From Oidiodendron maius Zn (lineage: Eukaryota; Ascomycota; Leotiomycetes; Myxotrichaceae), in NCBI GenBank assembly GCA_000827325.1, contig KN832870.1:1-64000 (forward strand): a DNA stretch of 64,000 bases, given 5' to 3'. Positions within the stretch are counted from its first letter, which is position 1; each line of letters begins with the position of its first letter. The notes below the pieces were generated by a model that worked only from the letters and a program-made list of their open reading frames with translations, ran no database searches and was not told the origin of the DNA. Shown here piece after piece: positions 55,428-64,000 of the stretch. Made by a program: the position numbers and the translations under genes.

Positions 55428-57292
55428 CTACTCTTCCATTGTCCGTGCCAGTTTTCTCCAGAACTCGCACCTCCGCACTTGCTCCAGAGGTATTATTTCG
55501 ATTGCCGTCGCATTTGTCTCTAGCTTCAACCTTTTATCTCCATCACTTCCAGTGCCAAAATTATCCCATTGTGGAGCACTCGCATATTTATACGTGTTGG
55601 GATTCAGGGATCTTATAAAACTGATCCAATAGTTCATCACAACGGGGACTATGTTGGCGTTATACGTGCTGTATCCGTAAAAGGCATCCCCCGACGGATT
55701 GTCACCCACATTGCCCAGACCGAAGATAGCGGCGGATTCGATGGTGTGAGGAACGCCGTATCCAGCTTCAATGAAACCTCTGATTTGGACGTTATACCTG
55801 TAGTTCCATACCTTATTATATGATACATGTGTTGCGTAGGAGTTAGAGATGAAATTTCCTGGGCAGACGAAGGTAGATTCCCCATACGCTGCTGCAGCTG
55901 ATGGGAAGTAGGCGTTGTGATTGGGAAGTGGTGTTGTTAGTGGGTAGACGGCATTTATGGCATCGGTGTCATGGGTGGTGAGGCGGGGATAGTTATCCAC
56001 GAAAAAGGTAGTGACATCTGCTGGAGATGACGCATTCGCAACAAAGAAAGTGCCTTCGTCGTTATCATCTTGAAATTAGATTAGCATCCTTCTCAATAAA
56101 TCAGGATTAGGGTAGACAAACCACCAATAATAATAGGAACATGGACGAAATTTCCTTTTCCAAATGAGACATATGGATAGTCTTGGATGAAATGCCCATC
56201 AATTGTTGGTGTAAAATAGAAGAGTGGAGGCGATACGCCCCCAGGGAATGGAGTCGCTACGTTTGCTGCTTGCAAAGTTTCAGTGTCTAGAGCTCTCAAA
56301 CACTCTAGTTGATCAGTTGAATGAGAACATCCTGTGTTGGTGACATATCTATCAAACTGCCATTCAAGCTCGCGAATTTTGGGTTGAGCCGGAAAGAACA
56401 CAGACTCTCCAATGGCTCCAATAAACAATCCACGGTCAACGCCACCACTGTACATTGTTAGTATGATGTTCTTGGAATAAGTCGCATTGGTTACGTACTA
56501 AGCTGTCAAGTGCAGAGCTACTGATCCAGCGCCCGCGGAGGAGCCATGAATAATTACGTGGTTCGGATCGCCTCCAAACTATCACAAGTTAATGCCTAAG
56601 AATGAGTGTTCACATATTGAGAGACTATGCCTACTTGCTCAATATTTTTTCGTACCCATCGTAGAAGAAAGTCTTGATCAAGTAAGCCCGCATTAAGGTT
56701 CCCATTCTTCCTAACCTTCTCACTCGCCAAAAAGCCCCACGACCCAACCCGGTAATTAAAATTGACGAAGACGATATTGTTTCCGGATGTTTCTACAACT
56801 GTAGAGCCGTTATAATTAGCATTCCCGTTCTGGGTATACCCACCGCCCTGGATATATACCCAAACGGGAAGCTTTGACCGAGGGGTAGCAAGCGAAGGGC
56901 ACCAGACGTTTGCGAAAAGGCAGTCTTCTGCTTGGCCAGTGTTGGGTAGCATGGTCCCCATTGCTAAGCAGACGGGTCGGAACTGTAACCTAATTAGGAG
57001 GAAAGATTTCATGAACGGTAACAATAGAATCTACCTCTGTGGCGCTCTCTATGTCTGTTGTTGGCAAAGGCTCTTCAGGAGCTCTGTATCTTAAATTACC
57101 AATAGGGGGAGCAGCAAAGCGCATCCCCAGATATTGATTGACGCCAGAGCTGAGAGCTGTTCCCTCATATTTGGAATACCCTAGATCGACAACAGGTCCT
57201 GAGCTCGATCTGGTCGAAAGTGGATTTGAATTGACGCCTATTATTAAGCCCAACAGCGCTGTTGCAAGGGTAAGATAAGTGTAAAGGGACAT
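55428..57292 (-). CDS. secreted type-B carboxylesterase/lipase
   Basis: Five exons, 57035-57292, 56635-56982, 56499-56578, 56122-56447 and 55428-56068, introns 51-56 bp, all in phase; 550 aa, the usual size. Signal peptide MSLYTYLTLATALLGLIIG. Features in order: YLGMRFAAPP, EDCLFANVW, oxyanion-hole YIQGGGY (about 128-133), FNYRVGSWGFL, LLDQDFLLRWVRKNIEQFGGDP, and the nucleophile elbow HGSSAGAG with Ser216 (the common GESAGG is GSSAGA here). The acid Glu343 is in GDDNDEGTFF and catalytic His446 in GVPHTIE. The start is the ATG at 57292; the frame is open slightly upstream but has no ATG. Expected to hydrolyse carboxylic esters or lipids outside the cell. Confidence 0.92.
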
Positions 57293-57852
57293 GGTGAAAT
57301 AGTTCAACAAAATTTGGAGGAAGCTTCTGAGAATGCAATAGCGTCTAGAGGGCGACTGTGTCTACACGGTGACAAGTCGAGAGTCATAGAATTTTTGGAA
57401 CTCTCAGCTCAACCAGCCCAGCTGAGTCTTATGGTACTGCTAGGAACTTCCGCCCACCCGGCCCTATCACCATACGGGCATGGCATAGACATCGAGGTAC
57501 CTTGGTGGGCAGCGGCGCCTCGCAGGTCAAGTTTTTTTCAGTGTCTGCATTTAAGGGGCTGAAAAAGGCCGATCTGTGACCCGGGAGGTCGTCCAGACTC
57601 TTTTAGGTGTTCGGAGGCCCCGCCCCCACATCATTTTAGGCTTCTTTCCGGCGTTTCGCGGTGGGGGAGTGACCCCGCGCATGTGGCTAAATAATAATCA
57701 AGCTAGAACAGTAACCACCGGTCAGTAGTTTGAAGGCATCACCGGCGGAGTTCCATCCGGTGGGGGTTCTTCATTACGGGCGTGGCAGGGACAGTATTAA
57801 ATCAGCTTGAGCTGTGGTTTGACGTGACGCTCAGCGCCTCCAACCCCCCGAG
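57293..57852. other. intergenic, GC-rich, possible Helitron-end-like hairpin
   Basis: Carboxylesterase promoter at the left. At about 57655-57692 GCGGTGGGG...CCCCGC can pair and is followed by CTAA, which resembles a Helitron 3' end; evidence is weak. Confidence 0.35.
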
Positions 57853-58128
57853 ATGGCGCCCACGGGCATCGCGGCTCTTAGTATTAGTGGCACTACGGTT
57901 CACTCTGCAGTACGCATTCAATCTAGGGAGTCTGGCTATGGATAGGAGAGCTTCGCCCTATGAACCAAGGAGTCGGAGTCTGGGCTTCGTAAAGTTCGCG
58001 TCATCATTATTGACGAGGTATCCCTGCTTGAAGCAGAGCTGCTCAACTTTATTGCGAAGCTGTTTGCGCGTCTTCACCGACAGGTCACTCCGTTCAGGTC
58101 TTTTACCATGGCCGATATCATGAGCGCA
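57853..58128 (+). pseudogene. PIF1-like helicase, N-terminal core fragment
   Basis: The frame reads MAPTGIAALSISGTTVHSAV, SRESG, then TAG and TGA, then GLRKVRVIIIDEVSLLEAEL and FARLHRQ. This is the PIF1/Helitron helicase segment after the P-loop (APTGxAA...GTTVHS) and the Walker B box (IIIDEVS). The P-loop itself and the C-terminal half are missing. It is the complement of the fragment at 11604-12016 but on the opposite strand and 46 kb away. Confidence 0.72.
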
Positions 58129-58227
58129 TTTGTGCGTGGTTTGAAATGAGCTGATGTTTGCCACCTTCTCGATAATCGAAATTGTCATATACAACACATG
58201 CGTCCAGCTCCTGGCCCCTAGATGAGA

Positions 58228-59000
58228 TCAGTCGACATCCATGCTGAGAGACAGTGAGGATGCCTTCGCTTGTTCTGCCAAGATGCTTAGGGACCCTTTA
58301 TAGCATTCACAGAGCCCGAATTGGTGGAATAGATCTAGAATGCGCCGTTTCACACCATTAGAGTGAAGAAAGGCACCAAAAACACGGAAACTTGTTGCTC
58401 CCTTCTGAGGCTCGAGAATAGCAGAGAATCGATGCAATGATTGCGATCCTATGGCTGGGTTTGGCAGAATCTCGTGGCGCTCGATCCTTCCTCTCTATCT
58501 TGGGCGCCATGGGCCTACTGAGCAGTTCATGTAGCATCGGAGCGCGAGTGTTGACTTCCTCACACATGCGCCCAAACTGCACAGCTCCAAGAATAACTTT
58601 GTAGTCCTCGAGTTTTCGGCTCTCTCTAGGCTGGTCCTCCTGCTCGGGGCCGGTTCGTGCGGCCTCCTGTTGTCCATGGTCCACTCGATAGGCACTGCAC
58701 ATCTCTCTGGCTACTTCCAGTGCCTTTATTTCCCTCCTCTGCGCCTTTACGGTGACAATTCCTAGTGAGCCAGACGCGCGATGTTGCCTTAATGTCTCCA
58801 CAGCCTCTGGCTGAGTGTTTATTGCGTCTGAAAGACGCTTGGCACGTGTAGCAGGTCGATCCCCGTAGCCGTCAGAGCCTTGAGTTGTCACGTAGACCCG
58901 GATACGGTCCTTCAATAGCATGTCTCTCTCTCTCATGAAGCGACATATATCGTCAACCTTCTGTGCTGCACTGCGTCTTTCAGGCCCTCTGACCCTTTTC
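58228..59000 (-). pseudogene. DUF6589-type protein, N-terminal fragment with a frameshift
   Basis: The frame from about 59000 reads GPERRSAAQKVDDICRF, DMLLKDRIRVYV, FGRMCEEVNTRAPMLHELLS and HRIAIIASILCYSRASEGSNKF. After a 1-nt shift near 58385-58395 it continues FGAFLHSNGVKRRILDLFHQ and FGLCECYKGSLSILAEQAK. The block order (apposed MLxELLS, IAxIASILCYSRA, GVxRRxxDLxxxFGL) is that of fungal DUF6589-containing repeat-associated proteins. The DUF6589 domain proper, which should follow, is absent. Confidence 0.5.
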
Positions 59001-59098
59001 CGGCATCATCTCATTGTATTTGACATCGTAGGTCGAGATGGTGTTGGAGGGGTCGACAAAGCGGGCGGATAAAATTACGCACTCTGGCGGCGTATACA

Positions 59099-59139
59099 GT
59101 ACCACCACCACCACCACCACCACAACTATCATCATCATC
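59099..59139 (+). repeat. trinucleotide microsatellite
   Basis: An uninterrupted (CAC)n-type run followed by CATCAT units. It lies outside recognised coding sequence. Confidence 0.9.
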
Positions 59140-59422
59140 TTCCTACTTACCGTCAAGGGATCTGAAAATACGCTTCCCAAAGATCGGTCAGTTAAATATA
59201 CCAGAACAAAGTACTTTGTATTTCCCATGCACCACGGATTTTACCCACCCCATACCGCATACTGGAACTTCTTAATGATGGTATTTTAGAAAGACACTAA
59301 CGGGGCACAAAACAGAGCAACAAGTTGGCATGCGGCAGGAGCATCTGTCCAAATAAATGTCCAAGATATAGGTTTAGAGATTCCATGTGGTCAATGCTAA
59401 TTAAACGTTAATCTGTCCACGG

Positions 59423-60852
59423 TCAAAGGTGCAGTGAGCCATCACCACCTCCAAGAATAATGATTTTAGATAGCATGTCCTGGATGACAAGATAGACGAA
59501 AGACTCTTCGAGGACACCATTCTGCCATGAAAACCCCAAATTTAGTCCCTTGTCGTTCCCAGTTGCAACGCTCAACTTCAAAGCTCCACCAACTGCATTG
59601 GCACTTTGGCTGAACAATACCCGCCCTAATTTCCAAGAGTCATCTACAGGAGATGGTCGCACAGCTCCAACATTGGAGACCTCGAAGGACGTACCACGGG
59701 GTTGCCCAATCTTAGCACTCAAGTATTCATTGAAGTCTTCGATATATTTGAAGCATCCAACAGCCATGTCCGCTCCACCTTTTGAAAGTGCTGTCTCGAT
59801 AGTCTGACGTGATCTACGAGCCTCACCCCATGAGAATTGTTGCCGTTCGTAAGTCTCTATGAAGGAGCCAACCCAGCATCCCATTGACTTGCTGCTAACA
59901 GGAGGGTTCAACCAGCGTCGAAGACTGACCGCGCCATCGCAAATCAACGTCGAATACTGCTCTGGAAGCAAGCTAAATAAAGTGCTTGCTAAAATGGTCT
60001 GCAATGGACCAACGACGGCACAGTGATGTTTTTTGCACGCTGAAATAAAGCCTCGCGTATCTCTAACACTGACTGCAATACTTCGAAATCGCACTTCCAT
60101 TGGGACTCTTGTTTTCCCGGCGGACCAAATATACTCCGGTGCATCATGAACAAAAAATCGGCTTCGTGCCTTCTCAGCAAAACCTTCTGAAACTGTCAAA
60201 GGATTGAGTTCCTCTAGTGGTGGCAGTAACGGAGTGCAAGGCGTTTGGACAACTCTTGCAGACTTGGAAGTATTTGCGCCGGGCCTCGACAATGCTGCAG
60301 CCAAGCATTCGTGAAAGATAACTGTAGAGCCAGTATCGGCCAGTGAATGATGAAATACGAAGGATGCCATGAATTCGCTCTCATTTTGCAGATCTGTCAG
60401 AACGACTAGCCTCCAGAAAGGTCTTTCGGGTTTGTGGTGCTGGAATGGCTGATTATGTTGATCTTGCACTATTTCATCGAGCTCGGCATCGTGAGACCCT
60501 TCATCATAATGGAGACTTCTTTTAACAAAAGTGGTGACTTGAGTAACTTCAATCTCAGTAAGATAGATGAAATACGGATTTAGTGTTTCCTCTTCCACAG
60601 GAACGGCAGAAAGGTTGGGATGCTGAGATGTCACAATGGCCAAAGCGTCGTGAACGGCAATTTTCAGGTGTTGGTCAACAACACCGATATAGGAAGCTGT
60701 GACAGCAACGTTGTTGTATAAGCCGAGATGGCTACGCGTCGTCGAGTACTTTTCAAGCTGGCCTATCTATATATTAGTGCTGCTCGCTGATGATGTATAT
60801 GCCCAGTTTGACACTACGCACCAACCTGCCGAAGTCTCTGGGGTTGAGACAT
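59423..60852 (-). CDS. AATase-like acyltransferase
   Basis: Exons 60822-60852 and 59423-60762 with a 59-bp intron (GTGCGT...ATAG) in phase, joining MSQPQRLRQVG to QLEKYSTTRSHLG; 456 aa. That N-terminus is the typical opening of fungal alcohol-acetyltransferase-family proteins (PF07247). The acyl-CoA site motif HHSLAD is at residues 148-153. Other blocks are FWRLVVL, SLRRWLNPP, WVGSFIETY and FEVSNVGAV. The role is O- or N-acetylation of an alcohol or metabolite; such enzymes occur in secondary-metabolite and detoxification contexts. No neighbouring biosynthetic genes were seen. Frame intact, no signal peptide. Confidence 0.87.
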
Positions 60853-61206
60853 TTACCGCGAATGGATGGCCTTGAAGTAAGCTACGAGACGATCTGAAAA
60901 GGCTGCTGTTCAAGGTTAAGTTTAACCTTTACATCGAAAAATTCTCAGTCTTCTGCATTAAAATTGTCTGCACTACTAAGAAGGGTCGCAACAAAATTCG
61001 GTGGACTTCACTTAAACTTAGGGGAAAGTTGCATCCGGGAACGATCACCCGGTCACGGGACTGCTTCTACACTGATCTCAGTTTCGTGGAATGAACTCTA
61101 TATTGAGGCGTAAAACCACTCCAGGTATCGAAATCTTTCAAAACTCATACGAGGGCCGCAAGGCCGCAAACTCCAGGTTTTTTAATAAAGTATCGTCAAA
61201 GCTTAC
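60853..61206. other. acyltransferase promoter region
   Basis: No gene was recognised up to the left target duplication of the MULE. Confidence 0.4.
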
Positions 61207-61215
61207 ATTAATCAA

Positions 61216-62147
61216 GATGCCAGCTAAATCCCGTCTGCTAGTAGCTAAATCCTGTCCACCTTTCCGCTTTAGGAGCCAACGACTCAGCCCATCACGTGTA
61301 CCTGTGCCACGGTACGTTTTTCTATACAATTGTATGTACCCCTTATGCTTAGTATATTAAAACTAACTAAATACCGGTGTCTACCTCAATACAGTCAATC
61401 ATATCGCTCTCAGTAAGTGATATGGCTGCAGATGTAGCACCTACTAGAATGTCTGGCTGATATATTGAGGCTAGACCACGCATATAAGCCCTCTCCCTCT
61501 CAGTTCCAGCAATATATATATCCTACTGGCCGTTTTGAAGCCGAACTAGCCCTGAATTGACGATGTAAAGAGGCTCATGCGGCGTACTAAGGGCAGCAGG
61601 GGCTGAACTAGAAGGGATCTCAAAGGCAGAAGGCTCTCGGCGTATACTAGTAGGCCGTACAACACCACCTATTGCACCGCGTAGGCGTCCTCGACCCCAA
61701 ACTGGCAGAGGGTTTAACCCGCACTTCTTAGAGCCAGTTGCATTACGTTGTTTAGACTTGCCAACAGCTGGATCTTTGCCTTTTGACTAGTATTTACCTG
61801 CACGATCGCAGGCAAATACAACCCTACCAGGCTTTTTGGTGTGTTTAGTGATTATATAACCATGCTCTTTTGCATGCAATTGAACTGCAGTAAAGGAAGA
61901 ATCAGAGTCGGAATATATAGCTTGAGGTGGCGGTAAAGAGACATTGTTTAGGCAGGAGCCGTAGGGCGAAGCCAAGTGTGGTGATAGTGATGGTGGCTTT
62001 CAAAACAATCGAAGTTGCTTAATGTTGATGTTGCAAAGCATAAAAGGTACATGCGATTGCAAAGAAAAAGTACCGTGGCGCAGGTACACGTAATGGGCTG
62101 GGTCGTTGGCTCCTAAAGCGGAAACGTGGACAGGATTTAGCTGGCCC
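61216..62147 (-). mobile_element. non-autonomous Mutator-like element (MULE, Hop type) with 9-bp target duplication
   Basis: Long terminal inverted repeats (about 61216-61351 and 62035-62147) share CCAGCTAAATCC, GTCCAC, TTTCCGCTTTAGGAGCC, CGTGTACCTG and GCCACGGTAC. Flanks ATTAATCAA (61207-61215) and TTTAATCAA (62148-62156) are a 9-bp target duplication with one mismatch, the expected length for Mutator. Inside, on the minus strand, is an internally deleted transposase: the N-terminal FAR1/MULE-type zinc region (AVQLHAKEHGYIITKHTKK, FACDRAGKY, KSKQRNATGSKKCG) joined to a C-terminal tail (RREPSAFEIPSSSAPAA, TEREGLY). The catalytic DDE part is missing, so the copy cannot move itself. The left repeat has a 24-bp internal duplication. 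Confidence 0.82.
61440..61975 (-). pseudogene. internally deleted MULE transposase
   Basis: ATG at 61975. The first 62 codons cover the zinc-binding N-terminus, ending at a TAG just after AGKY; the same frame resumes with SKGKDPAVGKSKQRN and runs into a C-terminal Ser/Pro-rich tail that also occurs at 20941-21154. Compared with full Hop-type transposases (about 800 aa or more), the DDE domain is absent. Confidence 0.65.
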
Positions 62148-62683
62148 TTTAATCAAACCACGCGAAGAGGAGTGCCCGGGTACTGCTACCCGGACTTTCA
62201 AACCAGATGTGATACGACACTCCAATCGCCACGACCAGGGAAGTCGTTCTGCAAGCTGGAGGCAGGTGTACCTCACCTTTGAATCGACCCTGAAATGTCA
62301 CAATGTTACCGGCAATATTTAGCTAGAAAGCTGGTATGGCGTGACTCTCGCCATACGTGGATAAATGACTGGTCTGGCAGGAATCACTACGTACTGGTGC
62401 CGGGCGCAACCAAACATACCAGCGATTATCTTAAACAGGCAGCAGGTCACAAAAGAAGTCACAGAAGCGGGGAGTGAAACGGACATTGACGCAGAAATGA
62501 GTACAGACACAAGTATGTTTGGAATGCAAAATGCAGTGTGAAGTGGTATGTGGGAGGTAATGTTCAGGTAGTCGGTGAATTCGCTACGTGGGCAGACAGT
62601 AAAGTTTATTCGACCAAATCACAATTATGTAATTTCCCGACCCCCACCACCTTGAACGCCTTCACTTGCATACCGTGCATAGC
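62148..62683. other. intergenic, nothing recognised
   Basis: 3' flank of the HAD gene and right flank of the MULE. Confidence 0.4.
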
Positions 62684-63403
62684 CTAGAGCTCCTGCTCTA
62701 CAGCATTTGCCATATCAGCCATAGTGTCAAACTTCCAGTCGTAAATCTCCTCAGCCTGGTTGCCCATCGTGGCTCCAAGGCGTTCAATCCACACTGATTT
62801 GATAGCGAGGCGATGCGCTGGATGATGGTCGTGAAACTGGCTCTGGGCTGTCTGGAGAACTTGGCTCTTCTCAATGCCGTACTCCGCCTTGACAGTTTCA
62901 AGCATGTGCTCGAAATTTTGCTGGTCTGGCTTGTACGACCCGATGTCTTGGGCAGTGAGAACTGTATCGAAGTGAACGCCCTTGAGCGGTCCGGAGAGGG
63001 TGTCACTAATCGACTCGCGATCGACATTTGAGAGGATAAGGAGTTTGTAGGTCTTTGAAAGGCGATTGAGCGCCTCCACGCTATCTGGGAAGGCAGGCCA
63101 CTTCCCCACCGAATTACCAAATATGAGATTTTCCTCCGTGGATGGCTGAGGAAGGCCAAGTTGTTGTGCCAAAATTGGGTGAAGCGTGGCCAGCACCTTG
63201 GAGTAGATCATGTCAGGAGCCGCAGTCTGTTGGTCGCGCTCCAGGACATGATAGGTCTCAAGCAGAAACTTCCTGTCGAATTTGTTTCCGGCATTGTGCT
63301 TCTCAAGGAACGGCTGCAAGGCTGTAAGGATGCCCTGCTCCCAGTCGATCAACGTTCCGTAAACGTCGAAGCTCAGAAGTCGGTAATCTGATAGGCGTGA
63401 CAT
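62684..63403 (-). CDS. haloacid dehalogenase-type hydrolase (HAD superfamily)
   Basis: Single exon, 239 aa. Motif I SFDVYGTLID with nucleophile Asp13, motif II LILSNVDRE, motif III Lys in IGSYKPDQQNFEHML, and an acidic/His-rich SQFHDHHPAH near motif IV; SVWIERLGATMG follows. This is the layout of L-2-haloacid dehalogenase (type II) proteins, 220-240 aa in fungi. The usual motif IV Asp-Asp is replaced by HDH, as in several fungal members. A cytosolic hydrolase of 2-haloacids or small phosphates; true substrate unknown. Intact. Confidence 0.88.
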   Translation of the reverse strand: MSRLSDYRLLSFDVYGTLIDWEQGILTALQPFLEKHNAGNKFDRKFLLETYHVLERDQQTAAPDMIYSKVLATLHPILAQQLGLPQPSTEENLIFGNSVGKWPAFPDSVEALNRLSKTYKLLILSNVDRESISDTLSGPLKGVHFDTVLTAQDIGSYKPDQQNFEHMLETVKAEYGIEKSQVLQTAQSQFHDHHPAHRLAIKSVWIERLGATMGNQAEEIYDWKFDTMADMANAVEQEL

Positions 63404-64000
63404 CGTTGCTCAGTAATGCTTGACAATGAAATCTTGGAAGGTGGTAAGTGAGAAGATGTGTGTAAATATGCGCTGTAGGCGTGATGATACTCGATGACAC
63501 TCATGAGTTGTGTCTATTCATTTATTTATACTTCCTTCTTTCGTAGTATCCATCTCAGTCTACCCTGTCAGCTCTCGGTTTTGCCAAGGCACTGGATTTC
63601 TTCGGAGTCGGCACGGCGGGTGTTAGTACCCGGCGCCCTTAAAATCCCAGTAGCCAAGAGAATTCTGGTGTGCAGACCCGTTAACAACTGCCCGATTTAA
63701 GTCGCGATATGTTTTAACGCGGCGTGTGATCAGGGCATCATATACTGCCTGTATGTTTCAAGACACTGCAATCATTCCATCAACTACCAACTCAAATCTA
63801 AAGAGATAACAATGTCAGAACCTACTGAACCTTATTGCAAATCCCAGGACCACCAACGGTCAGCACGAAGGAAGCAGTTAACCCTCTTTTTGATTCTCGC
63901 GCTATTCAGCTAGTTGTTGATTACCATAAGAGTCATGGCAATTAAATGTTACATTGCTTCGAATTCAGTCGCGTGGAGCGCTCTTCAGGTAGCTAAATTT
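63404..64000. other. HAD promoter region and window end
   Basis: No gene could be assigned. A short plus-strand frame from the ATG at 63811 (MSEPTEPYCKSQDHQRS...) ends in a hydrophobic run after about 33 codons and might be a first exon continuing beyond the window. Confidence 0.35.

Noticed and set aside
57655-57692. Definite Helitron 3' terminus
   Set aside because: Hairpin and CTAA are present but the following base is A, not the T expected at a Helitron insertion, and no 5' end was found.
58980-59289. Two overlapping open frames with hydrophobic poly-Val/poly-Thr runs
   Set aside because: Produced by the CAC/CAT microsatellite on both strands.
63811-63912. Short frame starting MSEPTEPYCK near the window end
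   Set aside because: Only about 33 codons before a stop; could be an exon but nothing inside the window supports it.

Overview
This window looks like an accessory, repeat-rich region of a filamentous ascomycete (Pezizomycotina) genome. The evidence is short introns (44-92 bp) with GT...AG ends and CTAAC/CTGAC-type branch points, a Zn2Cys6 regulator, STAND/NLR remnants, secreted small proteins, and AT-rich blocks in which CpA/TpG has been replaced by TpA, as expected from repeat-induced point mutation (RIP). No rRNA, tRNA or CRISPR array was found. I do not assign a genus.

Layout. 1-6.1 kb is a RIP-degraded AT-rich block holding a full-length Ty1/Copia element (432-5377, minus strand, 284-bp LTRs, 5-bp target duplication). 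6.3-16.2 kb carries an alginate-lyase-like gene, a small secreted cysteine-rich protein, a multi-pass membrane protein, and a graveyard of fragments (PIF1-like helicase, two DUF3435/C2H2-type C-termini, an OrsD-like zinc-finger protein with in-frame stops). 16.6-33.1 kb is the gene-dense core: an eight-exon Zn2Cys6 regulator, a GH15 glucoamylase/trehalase-like protein, a GH13 alpha-glucosidase, an aldo-keto reductase and an MFS maltose/sugar permease. LINE, MITE, MULE and solo-LTR debris lies between them. These genes could form an alpha-glucoside uptake-and-hydrolysis module (inference).

33.1-50 kb is mostly decayed: a RIP-damaged long reading frame, an NLR (NACHT-TPR) pseudogene with frameshifts, a separate Goodbye-domain fragment, a cupredoxin-like GPI protein with one premature stop, solo LTRs, a 216-bp MITE, and a secreted-protein pseudogene with three stops. 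Most premature stops in these genes replace what look like glutamine codons, consistent with C-to-T change leaking out of RIP blocks.

51.7-63.4 kb again has intact genes: a secreted PBP-like (phosphate-binding-type) protein, a secreted type-B carboxylesterase, an AATase-like acyltransferase and a haloacid dehalogenase. Between them lie PIF1 and DUF6589-type fragments and a well-bounded non-autonomous Mutator-like element (61216-62147) with 9-bp target duplications.

Multi-exon models were built by hand from splice signals and reading-frame phase. They are internally consistent but not supported by transcripts.
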